DNA of 64,000 nt from an uncultured Flavobacteriaceae bacterium (GCA_947501625.1 CANMWN010000001.1:248001-312000), one strand, 5' to 3'; shown: positions 35,709-45,000, numbered from the stretch's first letter. Numbers and translations are program-made. Notes: a model not told the origin generated them from the letters alone.

Positions 35709-37718
35709 ATGAAAAAGTTTATTTTAATTATTGTTTTATTTACAACAACATATTCATTTTCACAATGTCAAAAAGGAGATTGTAAAAATGGTTACAGTGT
35801 ATTTAAGTATGGAGATGGAAGTTTATACAACGGCTATTTTAAAGATGGTAAACTTGACAGTTTAGGCATGATGTTTTATAGTGATAAAAGAACGTATCAT
35901 GGAGAGTTAAAAAACAACAGTTTTAATGGTAATGGATATTACAAATGGAAAAGTGGAAGTTCTCATTTTGGAAAATGGAAGAATGGCTTACAGTCAGGTT
36001 TAGGAATTGAAAAAGATCCAAGTGGTACAATTCTTAGTGCTGGAGAATTTCTTGAAGGTAAAATTGTTAAAAAATTAAGTTTTGAAAAACATAAAAAAAA
36101 TCCAAAAAATTGTACCGGTAATTGTGTTGATGGCATTGGGAAATTAATGAATGTAGACAGTGTAAATTATTTAGGAATATTTAAGGATAAAAAAATTATT
36201 TTAGGTCATATTCAAAGTAAACAATATCTCTATGATGGTGAAATCAAAAACAATATACCTCACGGTTATGGGCAAATAAAATATTTAGATATTAATGAAT
36301 ATTTTATGGGTTATTTTAATAATGGGAAAAAACATGGTATTGGGATTTACACAAATAAGCAAAACCAAAGAACGTTTGGAAAATGGATAGATGATGAATA
36401 TCAAGATCCTACAAAATTTAATTTCTCACAAAAAGAATTTTGTAATGAATTAATTGCGCTAACAAAATTATCATTAGAAGAACGTAAACAAATGAAAGTA
36501 AAGAAGAAAAATTATACTACTTCAACATTAGAAAAACAATTTTTAAACACTTTCAACCTTGATTATGAAAACAACTTGAATGGAAATGATAAAATTTTTA
36601 TTCGCTTTCCGAACAAAACAAGTAATAAACCAACTTTAAGTTCCAGTGAACTTATTAACGCCTGTAAAAGTTGTAAGAAATTAACCAAAACCAAAGAATC
36701 TTTTTTTACTTATAATAATGTTGAAATTCACACTTCAAAATATTCAGCATCTATATCTTTAAAATACCCTAAACCTGATCCTTGCATTTCTGGAAATTGT
36801 AAAAATGGGAAAGGCAAAAAGCAATATACAACAAGTGTTTACGAAGGTCAATTCAAAGACGGGAAAGCACACGGAAAGGGCAAAGAAGTTTGGGATAATG
36901 GAAATACTTATGAAGGTAATTATGTAAATGATTTAAAGGAAGGAAAAGGGATTTACACTTGGAGTAGCGGAAATACTTACAACGGCGAGTATAAAAACAA
37001 CTTAAGAGAAGGTCAAGGAGTTTTTACTTGGAAAGAATCTGGAGATAGGTATGAAGGTGAATATTTAGCAGGAGAACGACATGGCAAAGGAACTTATATC
37101 TGGAAAAGTAATGGCAATTCTTATACTGGCGATTGGAAAAATAACGAACGAACAGGTCAAGGAGTTTTTACTTGGGCTAATGGTGGTAAATATGTAGGTG
37201 AGTTTAATAACAATAAATTTTCTGGTTCAGGTAAAGAGTATAACAAAGATGGAAAGATTGTTTATGATGGAAATTGGAAAGAAAACGAATTTGATGGAAA
37301 AGGAACTCGCTATTATAGTGATGGAAAGTATGTGGGAACTTTTAAAGAAGGTAAAAGAAATGGTTTTGGGACTTTTTATAATGATAACGGAAACAAATAC
37401 GCAGGAAATTATAAAAATGACAAAAGTAACGGAAAAGGTACCTATACATGGAAAAATGGTGATAAATACATTGGCGATTTTATGAACGGGAAAAGAAATG
37501 GGAATGGAAAAGTTATTTGGTCAGACGGATATTATTTAGTAGGAACCTTTAAAGATGGAAAAGCACATGGACAAGTAAAAGAATATTATAAAGATGGAAA
37601 ACTTGCTTTTGATGGCGAATATAAAAATGGCAATTCTGATGGTTATGGTACAGAGTACGATAGAAATGGAAAAATTATATATAAAGGTCAATTTAAAGAC
37701 GGCAAGAAAGTTCAATAA
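35709..37718 (+). CDS. secreted MORN-repeat protein with Cys-pair caps (669 aa)
   Basis: A signal peptide (ILIIVLFTTTYSFSQ) precedes MORN repeats. Three to four repeats occupy the N terminus (FKYGDGSLYNGYFKDGKL and similar); a non-repeat region with two CKSCKK-type Cys lies at about 235-355; and about a dozen regular repeats of roughly 23 residues fill 365-665 (VYEGQFKDGKAHGKGKEVWD, TYNGEYKNNLREGQGVF and so on). Blocks of repeats start with a Cys motif, C-x-x-G-x-C-x-N-G: CQKGDCKNG, CTGNCVDG (one residue shorter) and CISGNCKNG. MORN sheets bind lipids or proteins and act as rulers or scaffolds; bacterial secreted versions are uncharacterised. Confidence 0.9.
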   Translation: MKKFILIIVLFTTTYSFSQCQKGDCKNGYSVFKYGDGSLYNGYFKDGKLDSLGMMFYSDKRTYHGELKNNSFNGNGYYKWKSGSSHFGKWKNGLQSGLGIEKDPSGTILSAGEFLEGKIVKKLSFEKHKKNPKNCTGNCVDGIGKLMNVDSVNYLGIFKDKKIILGHIQSKQYLYDGEIKNNIPHGYGQIKYLDINEYFMGYFNNGKKHGIGIYTNKQNQRTFGKWIDDEYQDPTKFNFSQKEFCNELIALTKLSLEERKQMKVKKKNYTTSTLEKQFLNTFNLDYENNLNGNDKIFIRFPNKTSNKPTLSSSELINACKSCKKLTKTKESFFTYNNVEIHTSKYSASISLKYPKPDPCISGNCKNGKGKKQYTTSVYEGQFKDGKAHGKGKEVWDNGNTYEGNYVNDLKEGKGIYTWSSGNTYNGEYKNNLREGQGVFTWKESGDRYEGEYLAGERHGKGTYIWKSNGNSYTGDWKNNERTGQGVFTWANGGKYVGEFNNNKFSGSGKEYNKDGKIVYDGNWKENEFDGKGTRYYSDGKYVGTFKEGKRNGFGTFYNDNGNKYAGNYKNDKSNGKGTYTWKNGDKYIGDFMNGKRNGNGKVIWSDGYYLVGTFKDGKAHGQVKEYYKDGKLAFDGEYKNGNSDGYGTEYDRNGKIIYKGQFKDGKKVQ

Positions 37719-37755
37719 CATTGTTATAAAAAAGAAAAGTTTAGTTTAATTTTTT

Positions 37756-37790
37756 AGCCAATACTTCAAACAATAGTATTGGCTTTTTTT
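37756..37790 (+). terminator. intrinsic terminator after the first MORN gene
   Basis: A perfect 10-bp stem (AGCCAATACT / AGTATTGGCT) with a 9-nt loop is followed by a run of T. TACTTTAG at 37792-37799, directly behind it and 41 nt before the next start codon, is a one-mismatch -7 box and may be the promoter of the kinase gene. Confidence 0.85.
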
Positions 37791-37840
37791 GTACTTTAGT
37801 AAAATCCCAGCAAATTTTTAAACTTAAACACTCTATAAAA

Positions 37841-39664
37841 TTGATCAAAAAGTCATTTCAATTATTGGTTTTATTAATTTCAACGTTTATATATTGTCAG
37901 GAAAAAACATCAATAGACAGTATAGAAAACTCTATTGTTTCTCTCCCAAAAAACTTTCAATTACAAAAAATTAAATCTATCACACATGACCAGATTACAA
38001 ATAATATTTCTCAATCAGAGGAGATTTTAAAGAAGGGAGAAGAAATTGCAATAGAATTGAATGATAGTTTATCACTTGCCGAGATCTATAAAAAATTAGC
38101 AATTGTATATTCTTATTCCGAAAATCTTGAAAAAAAATTTGACTATTCTCACAAATCCATCACTATTTATGAAAAATTAGGTGAAGATCAAGAAGCAGGT
38201 GCAGGTTATGGAGGTTTAGGTTATTCACTAAAATATACTGATAGAGAAAGGGCTATTGAATATATGCTCAGAGCAATCAAATTGCTTGAAAAAAACAATA
38301 ATCTAAAGGCTCTTGATCCTATATATGACAACTACGGAACTCTGTTTGATATTTCCAATGAAATAGACAGCGCAATCTATTATCACAACAAGTCACTACA
38401 CATAAAAAAACAATTTAGTGATAGTGTAGGTCTTGGATATACCTATGCGCATCTTTCAACTTCTTATTCACTTATAAATGAATTTGAAAAAGCAAGAAAA
38501 TATTTAGATAGTTCTAGTGTAATTAGAAAAAATATAAATGAGATTTATGGTATTGCTGCTAATTATGCACATTTAGGCGATATTTATTTTAATGAAAATA
38601 AATTTCAACAAGCAATAAACACCTACAAATCAGGAATTAATCTTGCAAATAATGGCAATTTTAAACATTTAGAAAGGTATTTCTACGAAATGATTTCTAA
38701 GAGTTATAAAGAATTATATGATTTTAAAAATGCTTATGATTATAACCTTATTTTTCAGCAAAAAAAAGATAGTGTAATTAATGAAAACACAAATAAGCGT
38801 TTGGCTGAATTAAAAATAGAATTTGAAACAGAAAAAAAAGAAAAAGAGATTGCCCAACAAAAAGAAGAAATATTAGAAAAAGAAATAGAAATAAAAAACA
38901 AAAACTTATTCAACATTGCATTAGGTGCAGGGGTGTTACTAATTAGTTTACTTTCATTTGGTATCTATAAATATCAAACAAATAAAAGAAAACAATTAAG
39001 AACTCAACTGGCTTTGAAAGATGAGTTAGCACAAAGTCAAACCCAAAACAAACTACAAGAACAGAGATTGAGAATATCTCGAGATTTACATGATAATATT
39101 GGATCACAATTAACTTTTATCATTTCTTCGATTGACAATTTAAAGTTTTTAACCAAAAAGTCAGACGAAAAATTAAAAGACAAATTAACCTCGATAAACA
39201 GTTTTGCTAACAATACTATTTCTCAACTACGAGACACAATTTGGGCGATGAACAAAAACGAAATAACGTTTGAAGATTTTTATGGTCGATTATTGACATT
39301 TGTTGAAAAAGCAAAATTAGCGAAAAATGATATTGAGTTTAATCTATCAAACTGGATAGCCTCATCTCCTACTTTTTCATCGGTAGAAGGGATCAATATT
39401 TTTAGAGTTATTCAAGAAAGTATAAACAATACCATAAAATATGCCGATGCATCAAAAATTGATATTCAATTATCTGAAAATGAAAAAAACATACATTTTT
39501 CAGTTATTGACAATGGAGTTGGATTTGATATGAAGGAAGTAGAAATGGGCAATGGATTGAATAATATGCAATCTAGAATTTCTGAAATTAATGGTCAATT
39601 TAAAATAGAATCTGCCCCTAAAAAAGGAACTCAAATTGAGTTTTCAATTCCAAAAAATACGTAA
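37841..39664 (+). CDS. TPR-containing sensor histidine kinase (HisKA_3, NarX/DegS type)
   Basis: 607 residues from a TTG start; no ATG gives the signal peptide (SFQLLVLLISTFIYCQE). The periplasmic region (about 70-310) is a TPR array (AEIYKKLAIVYSYSENLEKK, GLGYTYAHLSTSYSLINEFEKA, ANYAHLGDIYFNENKFQQAI), then a coiled coil rich in Glu/Lys (about 315-355), one membrane helix (IALGAGVLLISLLSFGIY) and the kinase core: RISRDLHDNIGSQL (His417) and an ATPase domain (VIQESINNTIKYA, DNGVGFDM, GNGLNNMQSRI). It would sense a peptide or protein bound by the TPRs and phosphorylate the LuxR-type regulator next to it. Its last codons overlap regulator site 3. Confidence 0.93.
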   Translation: MIKKSFQLLVLLISTFIYCQEKTSIDSIENSIVSLPKNFQLQKIKSITHDQITNNISQSEEILKKGEEIAIELNDSLSLAEIYKKLAIVYSYSENLEKKFDYSHKSITIYEKLGEDQEAGAGYGGLGYSLKYTDRERAIEYMLRAIKLLEKNNNLKALDPIYDNYGTLFDISNEIDSAIYYHNKSLHIKKQFSDSVGLGYTYAHLSTSYSLINEFEKARKYLDSSSVIRKNINEIYGIAANYAHLGDIYFNENKFQQAINTYKSGINLANNGNFKHLERYFYEMISKSYKELYDFKNAYDYNLIFQQKKDSVINENTNKRLAELKIEFETEKKEKEIAQQKEEILEKEIEIKNKNLFNIALGAGVLLISLLSFGIYKYQTNKRKQLRTQLALKDELAQSQTQNKLQEQRLRISRDLHDNIGSQLTFIISSIDNLKFLTKKSDEKLKDKLTSINSFANNTISQLRDTIWAMNKNEITFEDFYGRLLTFVEKAKLAKNDIEFNLSNWIASSPTFSSVEGINIFRVIQESINNTIKYADASKIDIQLSENEKNIHFSVIDNGVGFDMKEVEMGNGLNNMQSRISEINGQFKIESAPKKGTQIEFSIPKNT

Positions 39665-39704
39665 ATCATCGTATAAGAAAATATAGCAAACTAATGTAGT
39701 TTTG
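39656..39704 (+). promoter_or_regulatory. inverted repeat plus -7 box upstream of the response regulator (putative NarL-type regulator site 3)
   Basis: AATACG-N8-CGTATA at 39656-39675 includes the last two codons and stop of the kinase gene. After exactly 21 nt comes TAGTTTTG (39697-39704), a perfect TAnnTTTG. It implies a second, autoregulated promoter for the regulator and the genes behind it, independent of the kinase transcript. Confidence 0.72.
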
Positions 39705-39789
39705 AGTATTATCTTATAATATGGTTACATTTTTTGCAGAACAGTCAACACATTTATTGTGGACAAACAATAACTTAAACACTAAGTCT

Positions 39790-40440
39790 ATGAATTTAAA
39801 AATAGCAATTGCTGAAGACAATAGCTTTTTAGCCAAAGCAGTCATTGAAAAGTTATCTTTTTTTGATGATTTGAATTATAAATTCAAAGCAAATAACGGT
39901 GCAGAATTGATTGGAAAACTAGAAGTCAACCATAATTTGGATGTTATTTTGATGGATATTCAGATGCCTGAAATGGATGGAATTAAAGCCACTGAAATTG
40001 TAAAAACTAAATATCCACAGATCAAAGTTATTATGTTAACAGTTTTTGATGATGACGAAAATATTTTCAACGCCATTAAAGCAGGTGCAAATGGCTATCT
40101 ACTTAAAGAAATAAATGCTGAAAACCTGCACAAATCTATATTAGAAGTGGTTAATGGCGGTGCGCCAATGTCTCCAAGTATTGCTCTAAAAACATTAAAT
40201 TTATTACGAAATCCAAATGAAATAAAAACAGTTGAGGATAAAGAAAAAGTAACACTAAGTAAACGTGAAACAGAAATATTAGAGCAATTAAGCAAAGGTT
40301 TGAATTATAATGCAATTGCCGATAATTTGATTATTTCCTCAGGCACTGTAAGAAAACATATTGAAAATATTTACCGCAAATTACAAGTTCACAATAAAAT
40401 GGAAGCAGTAATGAAAGGCAAAAAACATAACTTGATATGA
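39790..40440 (+). CDS. NarL/LuxR-family response regulator
   Basis: 216 residues from the ATG at 39790 (MNLKIAIAEDN), preferred over the upstream ATG at 39721, which adds 23 residues unlike a receiver domain. Receiver domain: acidic pair AED, phospho-acceptor Asp56 (VILMDIQMP), switch Thr (MLTVFDD) and Lys (YLLKE). The C-terminal LuxR helix-turn-helix is at about 150-210 (LSKRETEILEQLSKGLNYNAIADNLIISSGTVRKHIENIYRKL). It pairs with the kinase at 37841. Regulators of this class bind inverted hexamer/heptamer repeats, which fits the sites at 31838, 32617 and 39656. Overlaps the next gene by 4 nt. Confidence 0.95.
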   Translation: MNLKIAIAEDNSFLAKAVIEKLSFFDDLNYKFKANNGAELIGKLEVNHNLDVILMDIQMPEMDGIKATEIVKTKYPQIKVIMLTVFDDDENIFNAIKAGANGYLLKEINAENLHKSILEVVNGGAPMSPSIALKTLNLLRNPNEIKTVEDKEKVTLSKRETEILEQLSKGLNYNAIADNLIISSGTVRKHIENIYRKLQVHNKMEAVMKGKKHNLI

Positions 40441-40880
40441 ATCTATTTAAAGCATTATATTGGAATCAATATTATGAACTAAAACAAAAAGGAAAGGCTC
40501 ATGTAGCTCGTAAACAAGGAACTTTACTGGCCACAATTGCAACAGTGCTTATCATCTTTGGTATTTTTATACTTCTAATTGTTTTTGTTCCTGATTTTGA
40601 GAAAGAAATGAACCGATTTCTTAGAAGATCTTTTGGTAGAAATGCTGGAAGATCTATAGGCAAAATTAGTGCACTTTTATTAATATTAATAATTTATCCA
40701 ATTATCAACTTTACTATTGGTTCTTCAAAATCATATTATCAAAATATTGTAAAATTGTCATTATTATCTAAAGATGAACAAAAAGAAATCTCTAAAAAAG
40801 GGCTGAAGTTTTTTATATCATCAGTAATAATTATGGGAGTTGCAATGATAGCAATCATAGTTAAGACATATATTCTATGA
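40437..40880 (+). CDS. three-helix membrane protein, first of a tandem paralog pair
   Basis: 147 residues with a soluble N terminus (FKALYWNQYYELKQKGKAHVARKQG) and three membrane helices (TVLIIFGIFILLIVFVPDF, ALLLILIIYPIINFTIG, FFISSVIIMGVAMIAIIVK). A basic amphipathic loop, RFLRRSFGRNAGRSIGK, lies between helices 1 and 2. The next gene has the same plan and motifs (YxDLKKQGKEFTARKSG; TFGERTGKGISK), so this is a tandem duplication. Start and stop overlap the neighbours by 4 nt (ATGA), so it is translated together with the response regulator. No family recognised. Confidence 0.75.
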   Translation: MNLFKALYWNQYYELKQKGKAHVARKQGTLLATIATVLIIFGIFILLIVFVPDFEKEMNRFLRRSFGRNAGRSIGKISALLLILIIYPIINFTIGSSKSYYQNIVKLSLLSKDEQKEISKKGLKFFISSVIIMGVAMIAIIVKTYIL

Positions 40881-41317
40881 ACCCAATAAAAATAATATAC
40901 TCTTGTAGATACTTTGACTTAAAAAAACAAGGAAAAGAATTTACTGCCAGGAAAAGTGGCACTTTAATTGTATCGCTTTTATTATTTTTATTAGCACTAT
41001 CAGCATTTTTATTGATGATACTATACTACCCAAATTTCGAAACTACAATAACAGAGTTTGCCAATAAAACATTTGGAGAAAGAACTGGAAAAGGAATAAG
41101 TAAACTAGTATTAGTTTTATTTTTTGGAATTATATTTTATGCTATAAAATATACTGTTGGTAATCAAAACTCTTACAATAAAACAATTGAAGAATTTTCT
41201 TTATTTACTGAATACGAACAGAAAAAAATAAAAAAGATTGGAAATATTTATTTTTTGATTCCTATAATAATATTTATAACAACAATGGCACTTTTAATGC
41301 TAAAAACAACAAATTGA
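40877..41317 (+). CDS. three-helix membrane protein, second of a tandem paralog pair
   Basis: 146 residues, paralogous to the preceding gene: same N-terminal motif (RYFDLKKQGKEFTARKSGTL), three membrane helices (VSLLLFLLALSAFLLMILYY, LVLVLFFGIIFYAIKYTVG, FLIPIIIFITTMALLMLK) and the loop KTFGERTGKGISK. The two copies keep the loop and the pre-helix motif but differ in the helices, as expected for subunits of a heteromeric membrane complex. It lies one base before the second MORN gene. Function unknown. Confidence 0.75.
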   Translation: MNPIKIIYSCRYFDLKKQGKEFTARKSGTLIVSLLLFLLALSAFLLMILYYPNFETTITEFANKTFGERTGKGISKLVLVLFFGIIFYAIKYTVGNQNSYNKTIEEFSLFTEYEQKKIKKIGNIYFLIPIIIFITTMALLMLKTTN

Positions 41318-41318
41318 T

Positions 41319-42902
41319 ATGAAAACATTACTAAAAATAACAGCAACACTATTCATTCTAGTATTCTGTACAACCTTAAATGCACAAGAAACGGGTTGTA
41401 TTTCTGGCGATTGTGAAAATGGTAAAGGGACATATATTTGGGAAGATGGGCAAAAATATATAGGAGAATGGAAAAATGATATAGCAAATGGCAAAGGCGA
41501 ATTATATATAAATGGGTTTTTACATTTTAAAGGTAAATTTAAGAATGGTGAAGGAGTTTATGAACTAAGCGATGAATATAAAAAAATTAAAGAAAATAGT
41601 GGCAAGTGGGACATCAACATTAATGATGCACATTGTCTATCAGGAAATTGTAAAGATGGTTTTGGAATAGCATCTTCTTCTAGTATTTTTATTGAAGAAA
41701 GTAATACTTATAGAGGTTACTATAAAAATTGGAAAAAAAGTGGTAAAGGAACTTTAACTATTGTTAGTAAAATTTCTGGAAAAGGTAATGTAAAAGAAAC
41801 ATCATATAAAGGAGAGTGGAAAAATAACGATAAACATGGTCAAGGAACTGAAATAAAGTTAGATGAAAACAAAAATGAAGTTGAAAAATATATTGGTCAA
41901 TGGAAAGAAAATGAGAGAGATGGTCAAGGCGAATTATATAAAAGCGGAAAGTTGAGTTATAAAGGTAATTTCAAAAAGGGAGTTCCTTTTAAAACTGAAG
42001 GTTGTATTGCTGGTGATTGCACCAATGGTTATGGTGTTTTTGTATATCCAAATAACGATAAATATATTGGGTATTTTAAAAACGGAAAGAAAAATGGCGA
42101 AGGTTTTCAACTAGATCCTAAACAAGGAGGTTTTTATATTGGGGGCTGGAAAAATGATAAAGAAAGTGGATTAGCCAAAATTTACAATACTAACAATGAA
42201 ATTATGTTTTCTGGCGAATTCTCAAATGGTAATCCTGTAACGCCGCCAACAAAATCAAATGAAAAAACTGGTTGTGTTTTTGGTAGTTGTGAAAATGGTT
42301 TTGGGCATTATAAATTTGAAAATGGAGATGTTTATATTGGTGAATTTAAAAACAATCAACAACATGGAGAAGGCACTTTCGCTTGGAAGGACGACGCTAG
42401 TAAGCACATTGGCTTTTTTGAAAAAGGAGTACAAAATGGTATAGGGAGATATATTGATAAAAATGGAAAAGTAATTATGCAAGGTGTATTTGTAAATGCT
42501 GCTTACATTAACGGTTCTAAAATTGAAAAAAAATATACCGATAAAAAAAAGTGTTTGGTTGGTGACTGCATAGATGGTTACGGAATTTATATAGAAACCT
42601 TTGAACCTGGATGGAATGATGCTTTCCAAGACTATGTGAATACATTTGAAGTACGCTATGAAGGATTTTGGAAAAATGGCAAAAAACATGGTTTTGGATT
42701 TCAAGAAGATAGAATGGCAAATAAATATGTAGGGCAGTTTAATGAAGATGAGGCAACAGGAAAAGGCGTTATTAATTTTGCCAATGGTGATGTGTATTCT
42801 GGAGGATTAGATGATGGGCGTATGCATGGCTATGGGACTATGAAGTATGCTGATGGAACTAGTTATTCTGGTCAATGGGATGATGGTCAAAAAGTAGATT
42901 AG
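41319..42902 (+). CDS. secreted MORN-repeat protein with five Cys-pair caps (527 aa)
   Basis: A signal peptide (ATLFILVFCTTLNAQE) is followed by five blocks, each opening with C-x-x-G-x-C-x-N/D-G-x-G: CISGDCENGKG, CLSGNCKDGFG, CIAGDCTNGYG, CVFGSCENGFG and CLVGDCIDGYG. Each is followed by MORN repeats (YIGEWKNDIANGKGELY, YIGEFKNNQQHGEGTFAW, YVGQFNEDEATGKGVINFANG). The regular Cys spacing suggests that each pair forms a disulfide that caps a MORN sheet after export. Same family as 35709 and 42921. Part of the operon starting at the response regulator. Confidence 0.9.
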   Translation: MKTLLKITATLFILVFCTTLNAQETGCISGDCENGKGTYIWEDGQKYIGEWKNDIANGKGELYINGFLHFKGKFKNGEGVYELSDEYKKIKENSGKWDININDAHCLSGNCKDGFGIASSSSIFIEESNTYRGYYKNWKKSGKGTLTIVSKISGKGNVKETSYKGEWKNNDKHGQGTEIKLDENKNEVEKYIGQWKENERDGQGELYKSGKLSYKGNFKKGVPFKTEGCIAGDCTNGYGVFVYPNNDKYIGYFKNGKKNGEGFQLDPKQGGFYIGGWKNDKESGLAKIYNTNNEIMFSGEFSNGNPVTPPTKSNEKTGCVFGSCENGFGHYKFENGDVYIGEFKNNQQHGEGTFAWKDDASKHIGFFEKGVQNGIGRYIDKNGKVIMQGVFVNAAYINGSKIEKKYTDKKKCLVGDCIDGYGIYIETFEPGWNDAFQDYVNTFEVRYEGFWKNGKKHGFGFQEDRMANKYVGQFNEDEATGKGVINFANGDVYSGGLDDGRMHGYGTMKYADGTSYSGQWDDGQKVD

Positions 42903-42920
42903 ATTTTTAAAAATACAATT

Positions 42921-43850
42921 ATGAAAACATTTAAAAACATCATTACAATTTTAATTCTCACATTTATTTCAATGGATGTGACTGCACAAAAAGCAACTAA
43001 AAAACAAGAAGAGAAAAAAACAGGTTGCATCTCAGGTAATTGTGAAAATGGAAAAGGAAAGTATGTGTATTCCAACTCCAAATATTCCCTAAGGTATTAT
43101 GAAGGAAATTTTGTAAATGGTCTAAAGGATGGTCATGGCTTATATTATGATGATTATAATGGTACAATTCAAAAAAAATATGTTGGAGATTTTAAAAAAG
43201 ATGAATATCACGGTAAAGGAAAATTAATCTCTTTGCCTGGAGAATATGAAGGTGAATTTTACAAAGGGCTTAAACACGGAAAAGGGAAATATAAGAGTAT
43301 TGTTGGTTGGATTTTTGAAGGAGATTTTAAATTTGATGAAAAATATTATGGTACATTCAAGTTTAAAGATAACTCAAAGTATATTGGTCAATATGTGGAT
43401 GATAAAAGAAATGGCCAAGGAAAATATTATGATAAAAATGGGCAGTTAAAGTTCGAAGGAAGATTTAGAAATAGTAAACCTATAAAAAATGTTACTAAAG
43501 GAAAAAAAACATACGAGATAGGTATTTATGAAGGCGAATTTGTCAATAATCTAGCCGATGGTTATGGAGTTTTCACAATGAAAGATGGTTCAGTTTATAA
43601 AGGAACTTTTAAAGAAGACAAAGCACACGGATTTGGAGTCATGACAGCACCAAATGGAATGAAATATGATGGACAATTTAAAGATGATAAATTTAATGGT
43701 TATGGAACATTAACCAATCCTGATGGTAGTAAAAAATTTGGAGAGTGGAAAGACAACAAGCTTTCCACTCTCATTGAAGAATATGATAAGAATGGTAAAC
43801 TAAAAGAAAAAAAGAAATCAAATAGCATGTTTGATACTAAATGGGATTAA
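42921..43850 (+). CDS. secreted MORN-repeat protein with one Cys-pair cap (309 aa)
   Basis: Signal peptide (ITILILTFISMDVTAQ), then a single CISGNCENGKG cap and about ten MORN repeats (YYEGNFVNGLKDGHGLYYDD, YEGEFYKGLKHGKGKYKS, YKGTFKEDKAHGFGVMTAPNG). The C terminus is Lys/Glu-rich and ends the repeat stack. It is the smallest of the three MORN paralogs and lies 18 nt after the second. The gene after it begins 4 nt beyond its stop codon. Confidence 0.9.
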   Translation: MKTFKNIITILILTFISMDVTAQKATKKQEEKKTGCISGNCENGKGKYVYSNSKYSLRYYEGNFVNGLKDGHGLYYDDYNGTIQKKYVGDFKKDEYHGKGKLISLPGEYEGEFYKGLKHGKGKYKSIVGWIFEGDFKFDEKYYGTFKFKDNSKYIGQYVDDKRNGQGKYYDKNGQLKFEGRFRNSKPIKNVTKGKKTYEIGIYEGEFVNNLADGYGVFTMKDGSVYKGTFKEDKAHGFGVMTAPNGMKYDGQFKDDKFNGYGTLTNPDGSKKFGEWKDNKLSTLIEEYDKNGKLKEKKKSNSMFDTKWD

Positions 43851-43854
43851 AAAT

Positions 43855-45000
43855 ATGAAATCTATTAAATATATAATTTTGTTTCTGTTTGTTTCTATAA
43901 ATATAAACGCGCAACAACATAAAGAATATCATAAAAATGGTGATTTATGGAAAGTTGGCACTTTAGAAAACGGAAAAAAAGTTGGTGAATGGACAATTTA
44001 CACTTCCTATGCTGGAATCAAATTTAAAAAAGTTGGCATCTATCAAAACGACCTCAAAAATGGGCTTTGGAAATCCTATATAAATGACAAACTATCTTCA
44101 GAGGGAAATTATAAAAAAGACAAAAAGGAAGGGCAATGGAAATCATACTTCTCTAAAGAAGGTACATTAAAAGATATTGGTTCTTATAGTCAAGATAAAA
44201 AAAATGGAACTTGGAAATCTTATCATAAAAAAGGTTCACTATCTTCTATTTATAATTACAAAAACGGAGTTACAGATGGAGAATCTTTATCCTATTATGA
44301 AAACGAGCAACTATGGATGAAAGGAAATTATGTTGATGGTAAAAAAGATGGTGTTTGGGAAAATTATCATAAAAATGGAATTCTAAATCACAAGACATAT
44401 TACAAGAATGATAAAATAGACGGAAAACACAAATCCTATCATGATAATGGTAAACTTTCGAGTTCTGGAATGTATATTAATGGCAAAAAAAATGGAAAAT
44501 GGAAATATTTTAATGATTTAGGAAATATTGACTTTGAAGGTGAATACAAAGATGGAAAGAATAGTGGTAAATGGATTTATTACCTAGGAAACGGAAAACT
44601 CATTGCATCTGAAAATTTTGACACTAATAATAAATTTATTCAACTAAATCACTATCCTAAAAAAGAATTATTTTATGAAGAATTAAGAAAAGTATTAAAT
44701 CATCTTTATAATTATTCAGAAAAAAAAATAAGTTTAAATTTAAAAGAAAATATAAGCAGTATTGTTGATGAAATCGGTTTAATTAATTCTGATAAAAATA
44801 ATGGAAGTTTAAGAGTTTTTATTCAAGGTGATAAAATTCAAAAAATTGAAAAGAGGTTTCCAAATGATAAAACTCAAATAGAAGGAACATTTCTAAATTC
44901 TAAAAAAAATGGTAATTGGAATTACTATGACAACAATGGTAAACTGAAAATGATAAAAACCTTTAGTAACGGACATTTATTAGAAACAAAAACTCAATAA
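43855..45000 (+). CDS. secreted YwqK-type (MORN variant) repeat protein
   Basis: 381 residues from the ATG at 43855, which starts the signal peptide (MKSIKYIILFLFVSININAQ); the frame from 43831 adds eight residues overlapping the gene before. The mature protein is a stack of about ten 22-24-residue repeats of the YwqK type (NGLWKSYINDKLSSEGNYKKDKK and similar), rich in Trp-Lys-x-Tyr, then a non-repeat domain at about 265-335 and two final repeats. In other bacteria such repeats are annotated as antitoxin-like (YwqK), but no toxin gene is adjacent, so that label should not be applied. It is coupled to the next gene by a 1-nt overlap. Confidence 0.85.
   Translation: MKSIKYIILFLFVSININAQQHKEYHKNGDLWKVGTLENGKKVGEWTIYTSYAGIKFKKVGIYQNDLKNGLWKSYINDKLSSEGNYKKDKKEGQWKSYFSKEGTLKDIGSYSQDKKNGTWKSYHKKGSLSSIYNYKNGVTDGESLSYYENEQLWMKGNYVDGKKDGVWENYHKNGILNHKTYYKNDKIDGKHKSYHDNGKLSSSGMYINGKKNGKWKYFNDLGNIDFEGEYKDGKNSGKWIYYLGNGKLIASENFDTNNKFIQLNHYPKKELFYEELRKVLNHLYNYSEKKISLNLKENISSIVDEIGLINSDKNNGSLRVFIQGDKIQKIEKRFPNDKTQIEGTFLNSKKNGNWNYYDNNGKLKMIKTFSNGHLLETKTQ

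Noticed and set aside
43855-45000. YwqK-type repeat gene as the antitoxin of a toxin-antitoxin pair
   Set aside because: There is no toxin-like gene beside it; it is exported and sits in the MORN operon, so the database-style antitoxin label is not supported.
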